Positions 33,411-41,801 of a stretch of DNA of 45,606 nucleotides are shown in pieces. Origin of the DNA: Curtobacterium sp. HSID17257 (GTDB taxonomy: Bacteria; Actinomycetota; Actinomycetes; Actinomycetales; Microbacteriaceae); the NCBI RefSeq assembly GCF_003989515.1, contig NZ_RBLU01000018.1, positions 1-45,606 of the forward strand, in the 5' to 3' direction. How positions within the stretch are numbered: position 1 is the first letter of the stretch; the number at the start of each line of letters is the position of its first letter. The notes beneath the pieces are model-generated. The model was not told the DNA's origin and searched no databases. It saw nothing but the letters and a program-made list of their open reading frames with translations. Position numbers and translations under genes: made by a program.

Positions 33411-33433
33411 GCGACAGCGCTGGTACCCGACTG

Positions 33434-33470
33434 GAGGCCCTCACCCGCTAGCCTTGCGGGTGAGGGCCTC
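33434..33470 (+). promoter_or_regulatory. hairpin spanning the tRNA-Lys promoter and 5' end
   Basis: GAGGCCCTCACCCGC and GCGGGTGAGGGCCTC form a 15-bp stem with loop TAGCCTT. The right arm contains the first seven bases of the tRNA acceptor stem, and the loop contains the TAGCCT that best fits the -10 box. Confidence 0.5.
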
Positions 33471-33536
33471 TAGCTCAGTTGGTAGAGCACCGGACTTTTA
33501 ATCCGAGGGTCGTGGGTTCGAGCCCCACGGGGCCCA
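33464..33536 (+). tRNA. tRNA-Lys (anticodon UUU)
   Basis: Cloverleaf: acceptor GGGCCTC/GGGGCCC, D arm GCTC-AGTTGGTA-GAGC, anticodon arm CCGGA-CTTTTAA-TCCGA with anticodon TTT, T arm GTGGG-TTCGAGC-CCCAC, discriminator A at 33536. The 3' CCA is only partly encoded (CC then T). Confidence 0.97.
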
Positions 33537-33736
33537 CCTCCTCCACCTCCGACGTCACCGAGCCTTGTTCAGGCATCTGTCGGGGTACAACCCGGACTCA
33601 GCATGTTCATGGTGCGTCCTGTGCACAGTTCAGACCTCGTTCAGCGGTTTGCAGGCGCAGCGCCGATAGTGTCGTTCCCGGATCCGATCAGCGGGTCCGG
33701 AACCACCGCAGCACCAGAGAACGAACGGGGTACACC

Positions 33737-34057
33737 GTGACCGAGCCCATCGACGCCACGCAGACCAGCACCACCGGTGACGCGCGCCGCATCGTCGAGC
33801 TCGCAGCAGCGACGAACACCACCATGAGCAACCAGCTCCTCCTCGACACCCTGCGCCGCAACGCGCAGGTCACGACCCGGCACATCCGCACCGACTTCGT
33901 CGAGGTCGCCACCGCCACCGCCGTCCTCGGGTACGTGTGCCGGCAGGGCAGCGAGTACACGGCCCTGCGCGGCGACGACCCGGCCTGGGCACAGGAGATC
34001 GGCCGCTACGGCACCGAGTCGCTCGCGGTCGAGGCACTGCGCATGCGCCGCGCCTGA
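33737..34057 (+). CDS. small cytoplasmic protein of unknown function
   Basis: 106 aa. Thr-rich N terminus, then helical sequence (ARRIVELAAATNTTMSNQLL, DTLRRNAQVTTRHIRTDFVE) and a more mixed C-terminal part ending EALRMRRA. No motif or TM is recognised. GTG at 33737 has GGGG 6 bases before it. A perfect terminator hairpin follows the stop, supporting a real single-gene transcript. Bases 33537-33736 hold only its leader. Confidence 0.65.
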   Translation: MTEPIDATQTSTTGDARRIVELAAATNTTMSNQLLLDTLRRNAQVTTRHIRTDFVEVATATAVLGYVCRQGSEYTALRGDDPAWAQEIGRYGTESLAVEALRMRRA

Positions 34058-34072
34058 CGCACACGAGCACGC

Positions 34073-34110
34073 ACGACGAAGGCCGCCCCACACGGGGCGG
34101 CCTTCGTCGT
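34073..34110 (+). terminator. terminator hairpin
   Basis: 17-bp stem ACGACGAAGGCCGCCCC and its exact complement around a short loop, just after the 33737 gene. Confidence 0.9.
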
Positions 34111-34226
34111 GTCCGGGTGCCTCACGGGCGCGGGGCCGAGTCTCGCGCTGAGCGACGGATCGCAGGCCCGGGAGCGCGAGGACCGTCGCTGCACGCGAGA
34201 CTCGGGCCCCGAACACCCGCCGGCGG

Positions 34227-35162
34227 TCAGGACCAGACGCGGCGGATGCCCCAGGTACCGGTCCAGGACTCGTCGGGCTCGAGCCAGCGCAGGCCCTCGC
34301 CGGAGTTCAGGGCGTTGGCGGGCGCCGTCATCGGTTCGACCGCCACGGCCAGCCCGGTGCCGTCGCCTCGGGGGAACTCACGGGAGGTGAAGACCTGCAC
34401 GTAGGGGAACGACTCGTCCTGCCAGAGCTCGACGCCGTCGCCCTCCGGGCCGTGCAGCGTCGTGTGCCGGACACCGTGCTCGTCGGCGGCGATGTCCCGG
34501 TACGCGGTGTCGAGGTCGGCGTCACCGGCGCGCTGTCCCGACCGCAGGTCGTAGGGCGTGCCCTCGACGGACACCGTGCCGTCCGGGATCTTGTGCTCGT
34601 CGACGGTGAACGCCGTGGCGGCGTCGAGCGTGATGACGAGGTCCTCGGCCGGGGTGTCACCCGCACGCAGGTACGGGTGGGCCCCGACGGCGAAGGGGGC
34701 GCGGACGCCGGAGCGGTTCACGATCGTGTGGGTCACCCGGACGCCGTCGTCGACGAGCTCGTGGTGCACGCGGGTCTCGAGCGTGAACGGCCAGCCGTGC
34801 TGCGGGTGGATCGTCGCCTGCTGCTCGATCGACGACTCGGTCTGGGTCACCACGCGGTACGGCGAGAACCGCAGCAGCCCGTGCGAGGCGTTGCCGTACT
34901 TCGGCTCGGAGACGTCCAGCTGCTGCCGCCCGCCGTCGAGCTCCCAGACGGCACCGGCGACGCGGTTCGGCCACGGGACGAGCACGATGCCGTCGGCGCC
35001 GGGCGGCAGCGAGGTCACGGGGAACGGCTCGGTCAGGTCGAACCCGGCGACGCGGAGCTCCCGGATGCCCGCGGCGACCTCGGTGACGACGGCCTCGACG
35101 ACCCCGTCCGGCCCGGCGTGGCGGAGGTGGTACTGCGCTCCGGTGGGTGCTGCTGCGGTCAT
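34227..35162 (-). CDS. galM: aldose 1-epimerase (galactose mutarotase) family protein
   Basis: Interconverts alpha and beta anomers of hexoses at the entry of galactose use (EC 5.1.3.3). 311 aa, close to family length. Family landmarks: VLVPWPNRVAGAVWELDGG, YGNASHGLLRFSPY with the conserved His, FAVGAHPYLRAG with the second His, and a late VAVEPMTAPANALNSGEGL with the catalytic Glu region. ATG at 35162 overlaps the stop of the DeoR regulator (ATGA), so both come from one transcript divergent from galT-galK. Confidence 0.92.
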   Translation of the reverse strand: MTAAAPTGAQYHLRHAGPDGVVEAVVTEVAAGIRELRVAGFDLTEPFPVTSLPPGADGIVLVPWPNRVAGAVWELDGGRQQLDVSEPKYGNASHGLLRFSPYRVVTQTESSIEQQATIHPQHGWPFTLETRVHHELVDDGVRVTHTIVNRSGVRAPFAVGAHPYLRAGDTPAEDLVITLDAATAFTVDEHKIPDGTVSVEGTPYDLRSGQRAGDADLDTAYRDIAADEHGVRHTTLHGPEGDGVELWQDESFPYVQVFTSREFPRGDGTGLAVAVEPMTAPANALNSGEGLRWLEPDESWTGTWGIRRVWS

Positions 35163-36028
35163 GCGTGCGACTTCCTTCCGTCTGGTGCTGTGCCGCCGTC
35201 CTCGTCGGCCACGATCACCCGGACCCCTGCCGCCCGGACCGGGGCGACGGCGTCCGCCGTGACCTCGGCGGTGACGACGACGTCGATGTCCTCGAGCGGG
35301 CGGACGACGCCGAGGTGGGTCCGGCCGAACTTCGAGCCGTCCGCCACCACGACGGTACGCCGGGCTGCGTCGGCCAGCATCCGCTTCGCCTCGGTCTCGG
35401 GCAGGTTCACGTTCGTCAGGCCGTGCTCGACGTCGAGCCCGGTGCCGCCGAGGAACACCACGTCCGCAGCGATCATCGGGAGCACCGCGCCGAGGAAGGG
35501 CGCGACGAGGGAGTGCTGGAGCGGGCGGAGGGTCCCCCCGGTGACGACCACGGTGAACCGCGGGACCGCCGGTTCGAGCGCGAGCGCCGTCGTCAGTGAG
35601 TTGGTGACGACGGTGAGGTCGGTCAGGTCCTCCCGCGCGACGAGTGCCGTCGCCACCGCGGCCGGCGTGGTGCCGACGTCGAGCACGACGCACTCGCCGG
35701 ACCGGACCATGGCCGCCGCAGCACGGCCGATGGCGGCCTTGGCGACCTGGTGCTCGACGGCGGTCTCCTCGAAGGGGCGCTCGGGGGAACCGGCCCCGCG
35801 GCGGACCGCACCACCGCGCACCCGACGGATGCGGGCCTCCTGGTCGAGCAGGGCGAGGTCCTGGCGGACGGTCACCTCGCTGGTGCCCAGCGCCGCTGCC
35901 AGGGAGGCCGTCCGGACCAGGCCGGGGGCACCCTCGACGATGGAGACGATGCGGTCCTGCCGCAGCGGCGCGGGCAGCGACCCGTCGAGGAAGGAGAGGT
36001 CATCGCGCACAGGGCGAGTTTCGCGCAC
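35159..36028 (-). CDS. DeoR-family transcriptional regulator of the gal locus
   Basis: 289 aa. N-terminal DeoR helix-turn-helix (LRQDRIVSIVEGAPGLV then LAAALGTSEVTVRQDLALL, IRRVRGGAV). C-terminal sugar-phosphate-sensing domain with VVLDVGTTPAAVATAL, VVTGGTLRP, VVFLGGTGLD and VVVADGSKFGR. Start is GTG at 36028, with GTG at 36010 as an alternative; neither has a clear ribosome site. Divergent from galT, overlapping galM. It likely binds the TTTCGC repeats in the 46-base intergenic region and responds to a galactose phosphate; the ligand is a guess. Confidence 0.9.
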   Translation of the reverse strand: MRETRPVRDDLSFLDGSLPAPLRQDRIVSIVEGAPGLVRTASLAAALGTSEVTVRQDLALLDQEARIRRVRGGAVRRGAGSPERPFEETAVEHQVAKAAIGRAAAAMVRSGECVVLDVGTTPAAVATALVAREDLTDLTVVTNSLTTALALEPAVPRFTVVVTGGTLRPLQHSLVAPFLGAVLPMIAADVVFLGGTGLDVEHGLTNVNLPETEAKRMLADAARRTVVVADGSKFGRTHLGVVRPLEDIDVVVTAEVTADAVAPVRAAGVRVIVADEDGGTAPDGRKSHA

Positions 36029-36054
36029 TTACGGAGTCTTTCGCAACGCTTCGC
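36019..36054. promoter_or_regulatory. phased TTTCGC repeats, candidate DeoR-family operator
   Basis: TTTCGC at 36019-36024, TTTCGC at 36039-36044 and CTTCGC at 36049-36054: spacings of 20 and 10 bp, i.e. whole helical turns. They sit upstream of the galT -10 (TAGGCT, 36063-36068) and overlap the start of the regulator gene. Confidence 0.5.
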
Positions 36055-36074
36055 CAGGCGAGTAGGCTGCTGCG

Positions 36075-37172
36075 GTGATCACCAAGCGCGTGACGACGCT
36101 CGCCGACGGACGCGAGCTCATCTACTTCGACGACGCCGACACCCAGCTGCCCGCCGAGCGCAGCATCGACCAGCGCGTCCTCGATCCTCGGCCGGAGACG
36201 GCCCGGATGCGGCAGGACGTCCTGACCGGCGAGTGGGTGTCCATCGCCTCGAGCCGGCAGAACCGCGTGTTCCTGCCGCCCGCCGACCAGGACCCGCTCG
36301 CGCCGCAGACCGCGGCGAACCCGTCCGAGATCCCGAGCCGCTACGACGTGGCGGTGTTCGAGAACCGGTCCCCGTCGTTCGGCCCGCTGCTCGAGGCGGA
36401 CGACGCCCCCGAGTCGCTCGAGTCCCTGTCCGACGTCGGGCTCAACCGCCAGCTCCGGAGCGTCGGCCGCTGCGAGGTCGTGTGCTTCTCCCCCGAGACG
36501 AGCGGCTCGTTCGCCTCGATCAGCGAGTCGCGCGCCCGCACCGTGGTCGAGGCGTGGGCGGACCGCACCGCTGCACTGTCGGCGATGCCCGGCATCCAGC
36601 AGGTGTTCCCGTTCGAGAACCGCGGCGAGGCGATCGGCGTCACGCTGCACCACCCGCACGGGCAGATCTACTCGTACCCGTACGTCACCCCCCGCACGCA
36701 GCGACTGCTCGCGTCGATCGAGCGCTTCGGTCCGGACCTGTTCGAGCAGCACCTCGCGAACGAGCGGGCCTCCGAGCGCGTCGTGCTGCAGGGCGAGCAC
36801 TTCACCGCCTTCGTGCCGTTCGCCGCGCGCTGGCCGATCGAGATCCACATGCTGCCGCACCGGCACGTCCCCGACCTCGCCGGCCTGACCGACGCCGAGA
36901 AGGACGAACTCGCGCACATGCACCTGCGGCTCACCCGCGGGCTCGACGCGCTCTACGACAGCCCGACGCCGTACATCGCCGCATGGCACCAGGCGCCGGT
37001 GCACACCGCGCGGGACACCGTGCGGCTCATGCTGCAGATCACGTCGCCGCGCCGCGCGGCCGACAAGCTCAAGTTCCTGGCCGGCAGCGAGGCCGCCATG
37101 GGCGCCTGGATCGGGGACCTCGTGCCCGAGAAGGCGGCCGAGTTCATCCGAGGAGGGATCGAACGCGCATGA
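36075..37172 (+). CDS. galT: galactose-1-phosphate uridylyltransferase
   Basis: Transfers UMP between UDP-glucose and galactose-1-phosphate in the Leloir pathway (EC 2.7.7.12). 365 aa. The active-site HPH-Q motif is visible as HHPHGQIYSYPY near residues 191-202, with the second-domain FVPFAARWPIEIHMLPHRHV. GTG at 36075 is preceded by TAGGCT exactly 6 bases upstream, which indicates a leaderless transcript. Overlaps galK by ATGA. Confidence 0.96.
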   Translation: MITKRVTTLADGRELIYFDDADTQLPAERSIDQRVLDPRPETARMRQDVLTGEWVSIASSRQNRVFLPPADQDPLAPQTAANPSEIPSRYDVAVFENRSPSFGPLLEADDAPESLESLSDVGLNRQLRSVGRCEVVCFSPETSGSFASISESRARTVVEAWADRTAALSAMPGIQQVFPFENRGEAIGVTLHHPHGQIYSYPYVTPRTQRLLASIERFGPDLFEQHLANERASERVVLQGEHFTAFVPFAARWPIEIHMLPHRHVPDLAGLTDAEKDELAHMHLRLTRGLDALYDSPTPYIAAWHQAPVHTARDTVRLMLQITSPRRAADKLKFLAGSEAAMGAWIGDLVPEKAAEFIRGGIERA

Positions 37173-38305
37173 CGTTCCAGCAGGTCTACGGGTACGAGCC
37201 GACGGTGCGGTACTCCGCACCCGGACGCGTCAACCTGATCGGTGAGCACACCGACTACAACGACGGGTACGTGCTGCCCTTCGCGATCGACCGCCGCACC
37301 GTCGCCTCGATCGGGCAGCGGGACGACCGGCTGATCCGGGTCGCCTCGGCGTTCGAGCCCGACGCGGTGCACGAGCTCTCGCTCGACGAGCTCGACCCGT
37401 CGCACATGCAGGGGTGGTCGGCCTACGTCTTCGGCATCGCCTGGGCGCTGCGCGAGCAGGCGGGCGCGGACCTGTCCGGCAAGACCGGGTTCGACGTCTT
37501 CATCGAGTCGGACGTGCCGGTGGGCGCGGGCCTGTCGTCGAGCGCGGCGATCGAGTGTGGTGTCGCGCTGGCGTTCACCGATCTGTGGGAGCTCGGCCTC
37601 TCGCGCAAGCAGTTGGCGCGCGTCGGTCAGTACTCCGAGAACCACGCCGTCGGCGCCCCGACCGGCATCATGGACCAGTCCGCCTCGCTGCTCGGCGAGC
37701 AGGACGCGGTCGTGTTCCTCGACTGCCGCACGCTCGACACCGCGGTGGTCGACCTGGCGCTCGAGGCGAACGGGCTCGAGGTGCTGGTCATCGACACCCG
37801 CGTCGAGCACGCCCACGCCACCGGCGGCTACAAGGCCCGTCGGGACTCGTGCGAGCGCGGTGCCGCAGCCATGGGCGTCGAGGCGCTCCGTGACGTCGCG
37901 GTCGAGGACCTGCCCCGCGCGCAGGAACTCCTCGACGACGAGACCTTCCGCCGCGTCCGGCACATCGTCACCGAGGACCAGCGGGTCCTCGACACCGTGC
38001 GCACGCTCCGCGAGCAGGGCCCGCGCGCGATCGGCGAGCTGCTCGTCGCCTCGCACGCCTCCATGCGCGACGACTTCGAGATCTCGGTGCCGGAGCTCGA
38101 CCTGGCGGTCGAGACCGCGATGGCGCACGGCGCGGTGGGCGCACGCATGACGGGTGGCGGCTTCGGCGGTGCGGCGATCGCGCTGGTCGACCGGGAGGCC
38201 CGTGGCACCATCGCGGAGGCCGTCACGTCCGCCTTCGCCGCGGCCGGGTACCGCGAGCCCACCGTGTTCACGGTGCACGCGGCGCAGGGCGCCCGGCGCG
38301 ACTGA
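37169..38305 (+). CDS. galK: galactokinase
   Basis: Phosphorylates galactose with ATP (EC 2.7.1.6). 378 aa. Galactokinase signature GRVNLIGEHTDYNDGYVLP near residues 18-36, the GHMP ATP-binding motif PVGAGLSSSAAIECG, and the C-terminal GARMTGGGFGGAAIALV. ATG at 37169 overlaps the galT stop, and GAGGAGGG lies 10 bases upstream. The last gene of galTK, followed by a strong hairpin. galE is not in the window. Confidence 0.97.
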   Translation: MTFQQVYGYEPTVRYSAPGRVNLIGEHTDYNDGYVLPFAIDRRTVASIGQRDDRLIRVASAFEPDAVHELSLDELDPSHMQGWSAYVFGIAWALREQAGADLSGKTGFDVFIESDVPVGAGLSSSAAIECGVALAFTDLWELGLSRKQLARVGQYSENHAVGAPTGIMDQSASLLGEQDAVVFLDCRTLDTAVVDLALEANGLEVLVIDTRVEHAHATGGYKARRDSCERGAAAMGVEALRDVAVEDLPRAQELLDDETFRRVRHIVTEDQRVLDTVRTLREQGPRAIGELLVASHASMRDDFEISVPELDLAVETAMAHGAVGARMTGGGFGGAAIALVDREARGTIAEAVTSAFAAAGYREPTVFTVHAAQGARRD

Positions 38306-38331
38306 CGCGCGGCGCGCTCCGAACCACGTCT

Positions 38332-38370
38332 CCGACATCGAACCAGCACGCGCGGCTGGTTCGATGTCGG
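38332..38370. terminator. terminator hairpin after galK
   Basis: Perfect 16-bp stem CCGACATCGAACCAGC / GCTGGTTCGATGTCGG with a 7-nt loop, between convergent galK and the 38420 gene. Confidence 0.85.
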
Positions 38371-38419
38371 TCCCCCGGTTCGACAGCTCGGAGCCGTACG
38401 CCGTCGTCAGGGCGACCGA

Positions 38420-38869
38420 TCAGCCGAGGTAGTCGGCGTACCGCGTCGTCTCGACGACGTCCCCGAGCACGAACGGGTGCGGCTGACCGTGCTCCACGGC
38501 CCACTGCACCCAGGCCATCTGCACGGGCATCAGCAGCCAGACCGCCGCGGTGACGACGAGCACACCGGCGAGGGTGAGCCCCATCACGGTGTGCTCGTCG
38601 AAGCGGCTCGCGCCTCGGCGGCCGACCGCGACGGCGAACCCGACGAGGGCGATGCCGATGGTCAGGAGCGTCGTGCCGAGGGCCGGCGACGACCGGAAGT
38701 CGAACTCCTGGCCGGCGTGGAAGAACGTCGTGCTCCACGTCGAGCCGGGCTGCTGGAACAGGATGCAGAGCACCACGATGACGACCAGCCAGCGGGCGTC
38801 CTTCGTGAGCTGGGACGGCGCCGGCCGTGCCCGCAGCACCGGTTCGGTCAGCTCTCCTGCATCCCCCAT
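38420..38869 (-). CDS. multi-pass membrane protein of unknown function
   Basis: 149 aa with three clear hydrophobic helices (WLVVIVVLCILFQQPG, LGTTLLTIGIALVGFAVAV, LTLAGVLVVTAAVWLLMPV) and an exposed Trp/Phe-rich loop after the first (STWSTTFFHAGQEF). I choose the ATG at 38869: TACGGT lies exactly 6 bases upstream on the minus strand, the leaderless pattern, while longer in-frame extensions read through repeat-like DNA. No family is recognised. It is isolated between two terminators. Confidence 0.75.
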   Translation of the reverse strand: MGDAGELTEPVLRARPAPSQLTKDARWLVVIVVLCILFQQPGSTWSTTFFHAGQEFDFRSSPALGTTLLTIGIALVGFAVAVGRRGASRFDEHTVMGLTLAGVLVVTAAVWLLMPVQMAWVQWAVEHGQPHPFVLGDVVETTRYADYLG

Positions 38870-38945
38870 GACGCGACCGTAGCACCGCGGGAGGCGCGGG
38901 GCGGGGGCGATCCGCGCCTCCAGGCCGTCTGAAGGCCCGCCGTCC

Positions 38946-39006
38946 GTTCCGCGAGGGCGACAGACCACCGCGAACGTTCCGCGGTGGTCTGTCGCGTTCG
39001 CGGAAC
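38946..39006. terminator. long hairpin after folD
   Basis: Inner 16-bp stem GCGACAGACCACCGCG / CGCGGTGGTCTGTCGC (38957-38972, 38980-38995) extended by GTTCCGCGA / TCGCGGAAC outside. Ends the minus-strand glyA-folD transcript. Confidence 0.8.
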
Positions 39007-39061
39007 TGACCGGCAGGAGCGGCACCCGGCAGGACCGGCAGGCAGCCGGCCGGCCCGGCCG

Positions 39062-40000
39062 CTACCGCAGGTGGCGCTCGGCGGCCTCGACCACGTTCTT
39101 CATGAGCATCGCGCGGGTCATCGGTCCGACGCCACCCGGCGTGGGCGACAGGTACCCGGCGACCGACGCCACCGCGGGGTCGACGTCGCCGCGGAGCTTC
39201 GCCTTCCCCGTGGTCTCGTCGACGATCCGGCTGATGCCCACGTCGATGACCGCTGCACCGGGCTTGACCCAGTCCGGCTGCACGAGTCCGGCGACCCCGG
39301 CCGCGGCGACGATGATGTCGGCGCGGCGGCACTCGGCGGCGACGTCCTCGGTCAGCGAGTGCGTCAGCGTCGCGGTCGCCTCGAGCCGGGTGAGGAGCAG
39401 GCCGAGCGGACGACCGACCGTCAGCCCCTGCCCGATGATCGTGACGTGCTGCCCGCGGATCGGGACGTCGTACGCCTCGAGCATCGCGACGATGCCGCGC
39501 GGGGTGCACGGCAGCGGGGCGTCGATCGTGCCGGCACCACCGGGCACGGCGAGCACGAGCTCACCGAGGTTCGTCGGGTGCAGCCCGTCGGCGTCCTTCG
39601 CCGGGTTCATCAGCTCGAGCATCGGGATCGGGTCGATGCCCTGCGGCAGCGGGAGTTGCACGATGAACGCGGTGACCCGGGGGTCGTCGTTCATCTGCAG
39701 GATCGCGGCGCGGATGTCCGCAGCCGAAGCGGTCTCCGGGAGGTCGATGCGGACCGAGTCGAGCCCGATCTGCGCCGAGTCCTTGTGCTTGCCGGCGACG
39801 TACGACACCGACCCGGGGTTCTGTCCGACCATGATCGTGCCGAGCCCGGGCCGGAACCCGTGGTCGTGCAGGCGGTCGATGCGGACCTTCAGGTCGTCGA
39901 GCGTGCGCGCGGCGAGGGCGGTGCCGTCGATGCGGACGGCACTGCCCTCGCCCACCCAACGCTCACGAGGCATCGGCGCGAGCGAGGACGCGGCGCTCAC
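39062..40000 (-). CDS. folD: bifunctional methylenetetrahydrofolate dehydrogenase/cyclohydrolase FolD
   Basis: Interconverts 5,10-methylene- and 10-formyl-tetrahydrofolate (EC 1.5.1.5, 3.5.4.9). 312 aa. Conserved parts: [10 protein letters not shown] with the catalytic Lys, [67 protein letters not shown] and [16 protein letters not shown] at 40000 overlaps the glyA stop (GTGA); an in-frame ATG at 39973 is possible and would give the more usual length. Cotranscribed with glyA, whose methylene-THF product it uses. Confidence 0.95.
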   Translation of the reverse strand: MSAASSLAPMPRERWVGEGSAVRIDGTALAARTLDDLKVRIDRLHDHGFRPGLGTIMVGQNPGSVSYVAGKHKDSAQIGLDSVRIDLPETASAADIRAAILQMNDDPRVTAFIVQLPLPQGIDPIPMLELMNPAKDADGLHPTNLGELVLAVPGGAGTIDAPLPCTPRGIVAMLEAYDVPIRGQHVTIIGQGLTVGRPLGLLLTRLEATATLTHSLTEDVAAECRRADIIVAAAGVAGLVQPDWVKPGAAVIDVGISRIVDETTGKAKLRGDVDPAVASVAGYLSPTPGGVGPMTRAMLMKNVVEAAERHLR

Positions 40001-41286
40001 GCGTAGAGCGGGAACGCGTCGGTCAGGGCCTTGACCCGTGCCGACAGCGCTGCGATGTCCGGGTTCGGCATGAGCGTCAGCGCGATGATGTCGGCCACCT
40101 CGGTGAACTCGGCGTCACCGAAGCCGCGGGTCGCCAGCGCCGGGGTGCCGATGCGGACACCGGAGGTGACCATCGGCGGACGGGGGTCGAACGGCACGGA
40201 GTTGCGGTTCACGGTGATGCCGACCTCGTGCAGCAGGTCTTCGGCCTGCTTGCCGTCGACCTCGGACTCACGGAGGTCGACGAGCACCAGGTGCACGTCG
40301 GTGCCACCGGTGAGGACGTCGATGCCGGCGGCCTTCGCGTCGGGCTGCGTGAGCCGGTCCGCCAGGAGACGAGCACCGCGGAGGGTGCGCTCCTGGCGGT
40401 CCTTGAACTCCGGCTGGCCGGCGAGCAGGAACGCGGTGGCCTTCGCGGCGATCACGTGCATGAGCGGACCGCCCTGCTGGCCCGGGAACACCGCGGAGTT
40501 CAGCTTCTTGAAGAGCGACTCCTCGTTGGACAGGATGATGCCCGAGCGGGGGCCCGCGAGCGTCTTGTGCACCGTCGAGGACACGACGTGGGCGTGCGGC
40601 AGCGGCGACGGGTGCAGGCCGGCGGCGACGAGGCCGGCGAAGTGCGCCATGTCCACCCAGAGCGTCGCGCCGACCTCGTCCGCGATCTCGCGGAACTTCG
40701 CGAAGTCGAGCTGACGCGGGTAGGCCGACCAGCCGGCGATGAGGACCTTCGGCTGGTGCTCGATCGCCTTCGCGCGGATGTCGTCGTAGTCGACCTCGAA
40801 GGTCTCCGGGTCGACGCCGTACGACACCGCGTTGTAGATGCGGCCGGAGAAGTTGAGCTTCATGCCGTGGGTCAGGTGACCACCGTGGGCGAGCTCGAGG
40901 CCGAGGATCGTGTCACCCGCGGAGGCGATGGCGTGCAGGACCGCGGCGTTCGCGCTGGCACCGGAGTGCGGCTGCACGTTCGCGTAGGCCGCGCCGAACA
41001 GGGCCTTGGCCCGGTCGATGGCGAGCTGCTCGGCGACGTCGACGAACTCGCAGCCGCCGTAGTAGCGCTTGCCCGGGTAGCCCTCGGCGTACTTGTTCGT
41101 CAGGACGGAGCCCTGCGACTCGAGGACGGCACGCGGGACGAAGTTCTCGGACGCGATCATCTCGAGGGTGTCGCGCTGGCGGCCGAGCTCGTTCTGCAGC
41201 ACGGCGGCGATCTCGGGGTCGACCTCGGCGAGCGGGGCGTTGAACGTGGACTGCGCGGTGGCAGGCGTCAGATCGGTGATGGACAC
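39997..41286 (-). CDS. glyA: serine hydroxymethyltransferase
   Basis: Converts serine and tetrahydrofolate to glycine and methylene-THF with PLP (EC 2.1.2.1). 429 aa, full length. Landmarks: [65 protein letters not shown], and the PLP lysine in [16 protein letters not shown] at about residue 240. GTG at 41286 with AGGAG 4 bases upstream. It lies under a ZTP riboswitch and is followed by folD. Confidence 0.97.
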   Translation of the reverse strand: MSITDLTPATAQSTFNAPLAEVDPEIAAVLQNELGRQRDTLEMIASENFVPRAVLESQGSVLTNKYAEGYPGKRYYGGCEFVDVAEQLAIDRAKALFGAAYANVQPHSGASANAAVLHAIASAGDTILGLELAHGGHLTHGMKLNFSGRIYNAVSYGVDPETFEVDYDDIRAKAIEHQPKVLIAGWSAYPRQLDFAKFREIADEVGATLWVDMAHFAGLVAAGLHPSPLPHAHVVSSTVHKTLAGPRSGIILSNEESLFKKLNSAVFPGQQGGPLMHVIAAKATAFLLAGQPEFKDRQERTLRGARLLADRLTQPDAKAAGIDVLTGGTDVHLVLVDLRESEVDGKQAEDLLHEVGITVNRNSVPFDPRPPMVTSGVRIGTPALATRGFGDAEFTEVADIIALTLMPNPDIAALSARVKALTDAFPLYA

Positions 41287-41343
41287 GGGACTCCTCGTTG
41301 TCTGAGTCGCCGCGCGGACGCGACGAGGTGGACGGGTGGGCGC

Positions 41344-41420
41344 GGCCCAGGCGTACGGCCGCGCTCCGTGTCAGGTGTCGCTCCCCGATGGTGACCCATC
41401 CAACGCCAGTCGCGACCCCA
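41344..41420 (-). promoter_or_regulatory. ZTP (pfl) riboswitch upstream of glyA-folD
   Basis: The minus-strand leader shows the conserved parts of the pfl RNA in order: GTCGCGACTGGCG, GGGTCACCATCGGGGAGCG, then after a variable stem CCGTACGCCTGGGCC. The aptamer starts right at the predicted transcription start and ends about 60 bases before the GTG, leaving room for an expression platform. It senses ZTP/ZMP and usually turns on one-carbon genes when 10-formyl-THF is short. Confidence 0.85.
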
Positions 41421-41422
41421 CG

Positions 41423-41451
41423 ATCGTACCGAGCGCGCACGTTCGTGTCAC
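41423..41451 (-). promoter_or_regulatory. promoter of glyA-folD
   Basis: GTGACA (41451-41446), a 17-bp spacer and TACGAT (41428-41423) on the minus strand. The expected start point is near 41416, at the riboswitch 5' end. Confidence 0.75.
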
Positions 41452-41501
41452 CCTTGGGGACATGCACCCGAGCATCCCCGCCGACGCATGACCGTCGACG
41501 C

Positions 41502-41801
41502 ATGACGCTGACCAGCCCCGACGTCGAGGAGCGCACCGACCTCGCCGCCCGGTTCGACGTCCCGTGGGTCACCGTGGTCTGGGACGACCCGGTGAACCTG
41601 ATGTCGTACGTCACCTACGTCTTCCAGAGCTACTTCGGCTTCTCGCACGCCCGCGCCGAGCGGCTCATGCGCCAGGTGCACGACGACGGGCGGGCGATCG
41701 TCGCGACGGGCGCCCGCGAGGCGATGGAGCGCCACGTCGAGGCGATGCACGGCTACGGCCTGCAGGCCACCGTCGACCGCGCGGCGGGACCGGACGCGTG
41801 A
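41502..41801 (+). CDS. clpS: ATP-dependent Clp protease adaptor ClpS
   Basis: Delivers N-degron substrates to ClpAP/ClpCP. 99 aa. Family sequence is clear: VPWVTVVWDDPVNLMSYVTY with the DDPVN motif of the substrate pocket rim, FGFSHARAERLMRQVHDDGR, and VEAMHGYGLQATVDR. The ATG at 41502 comes after two tiny frames that end in overlapping ATGA (from 41462 and 41488) and itself lacks a strong ribosome site. It overlaps the next gene by GTGA. Confidence 0.95.
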   Translation: MTLTSPDVEERTDLAARFDVPWVTVVWDDPVNLMSYVTYVFQSYFGFSHARAERLMRQVHDDGRAIVATGAREAMERHVEAMHGYGLQATVDRAAGPDA

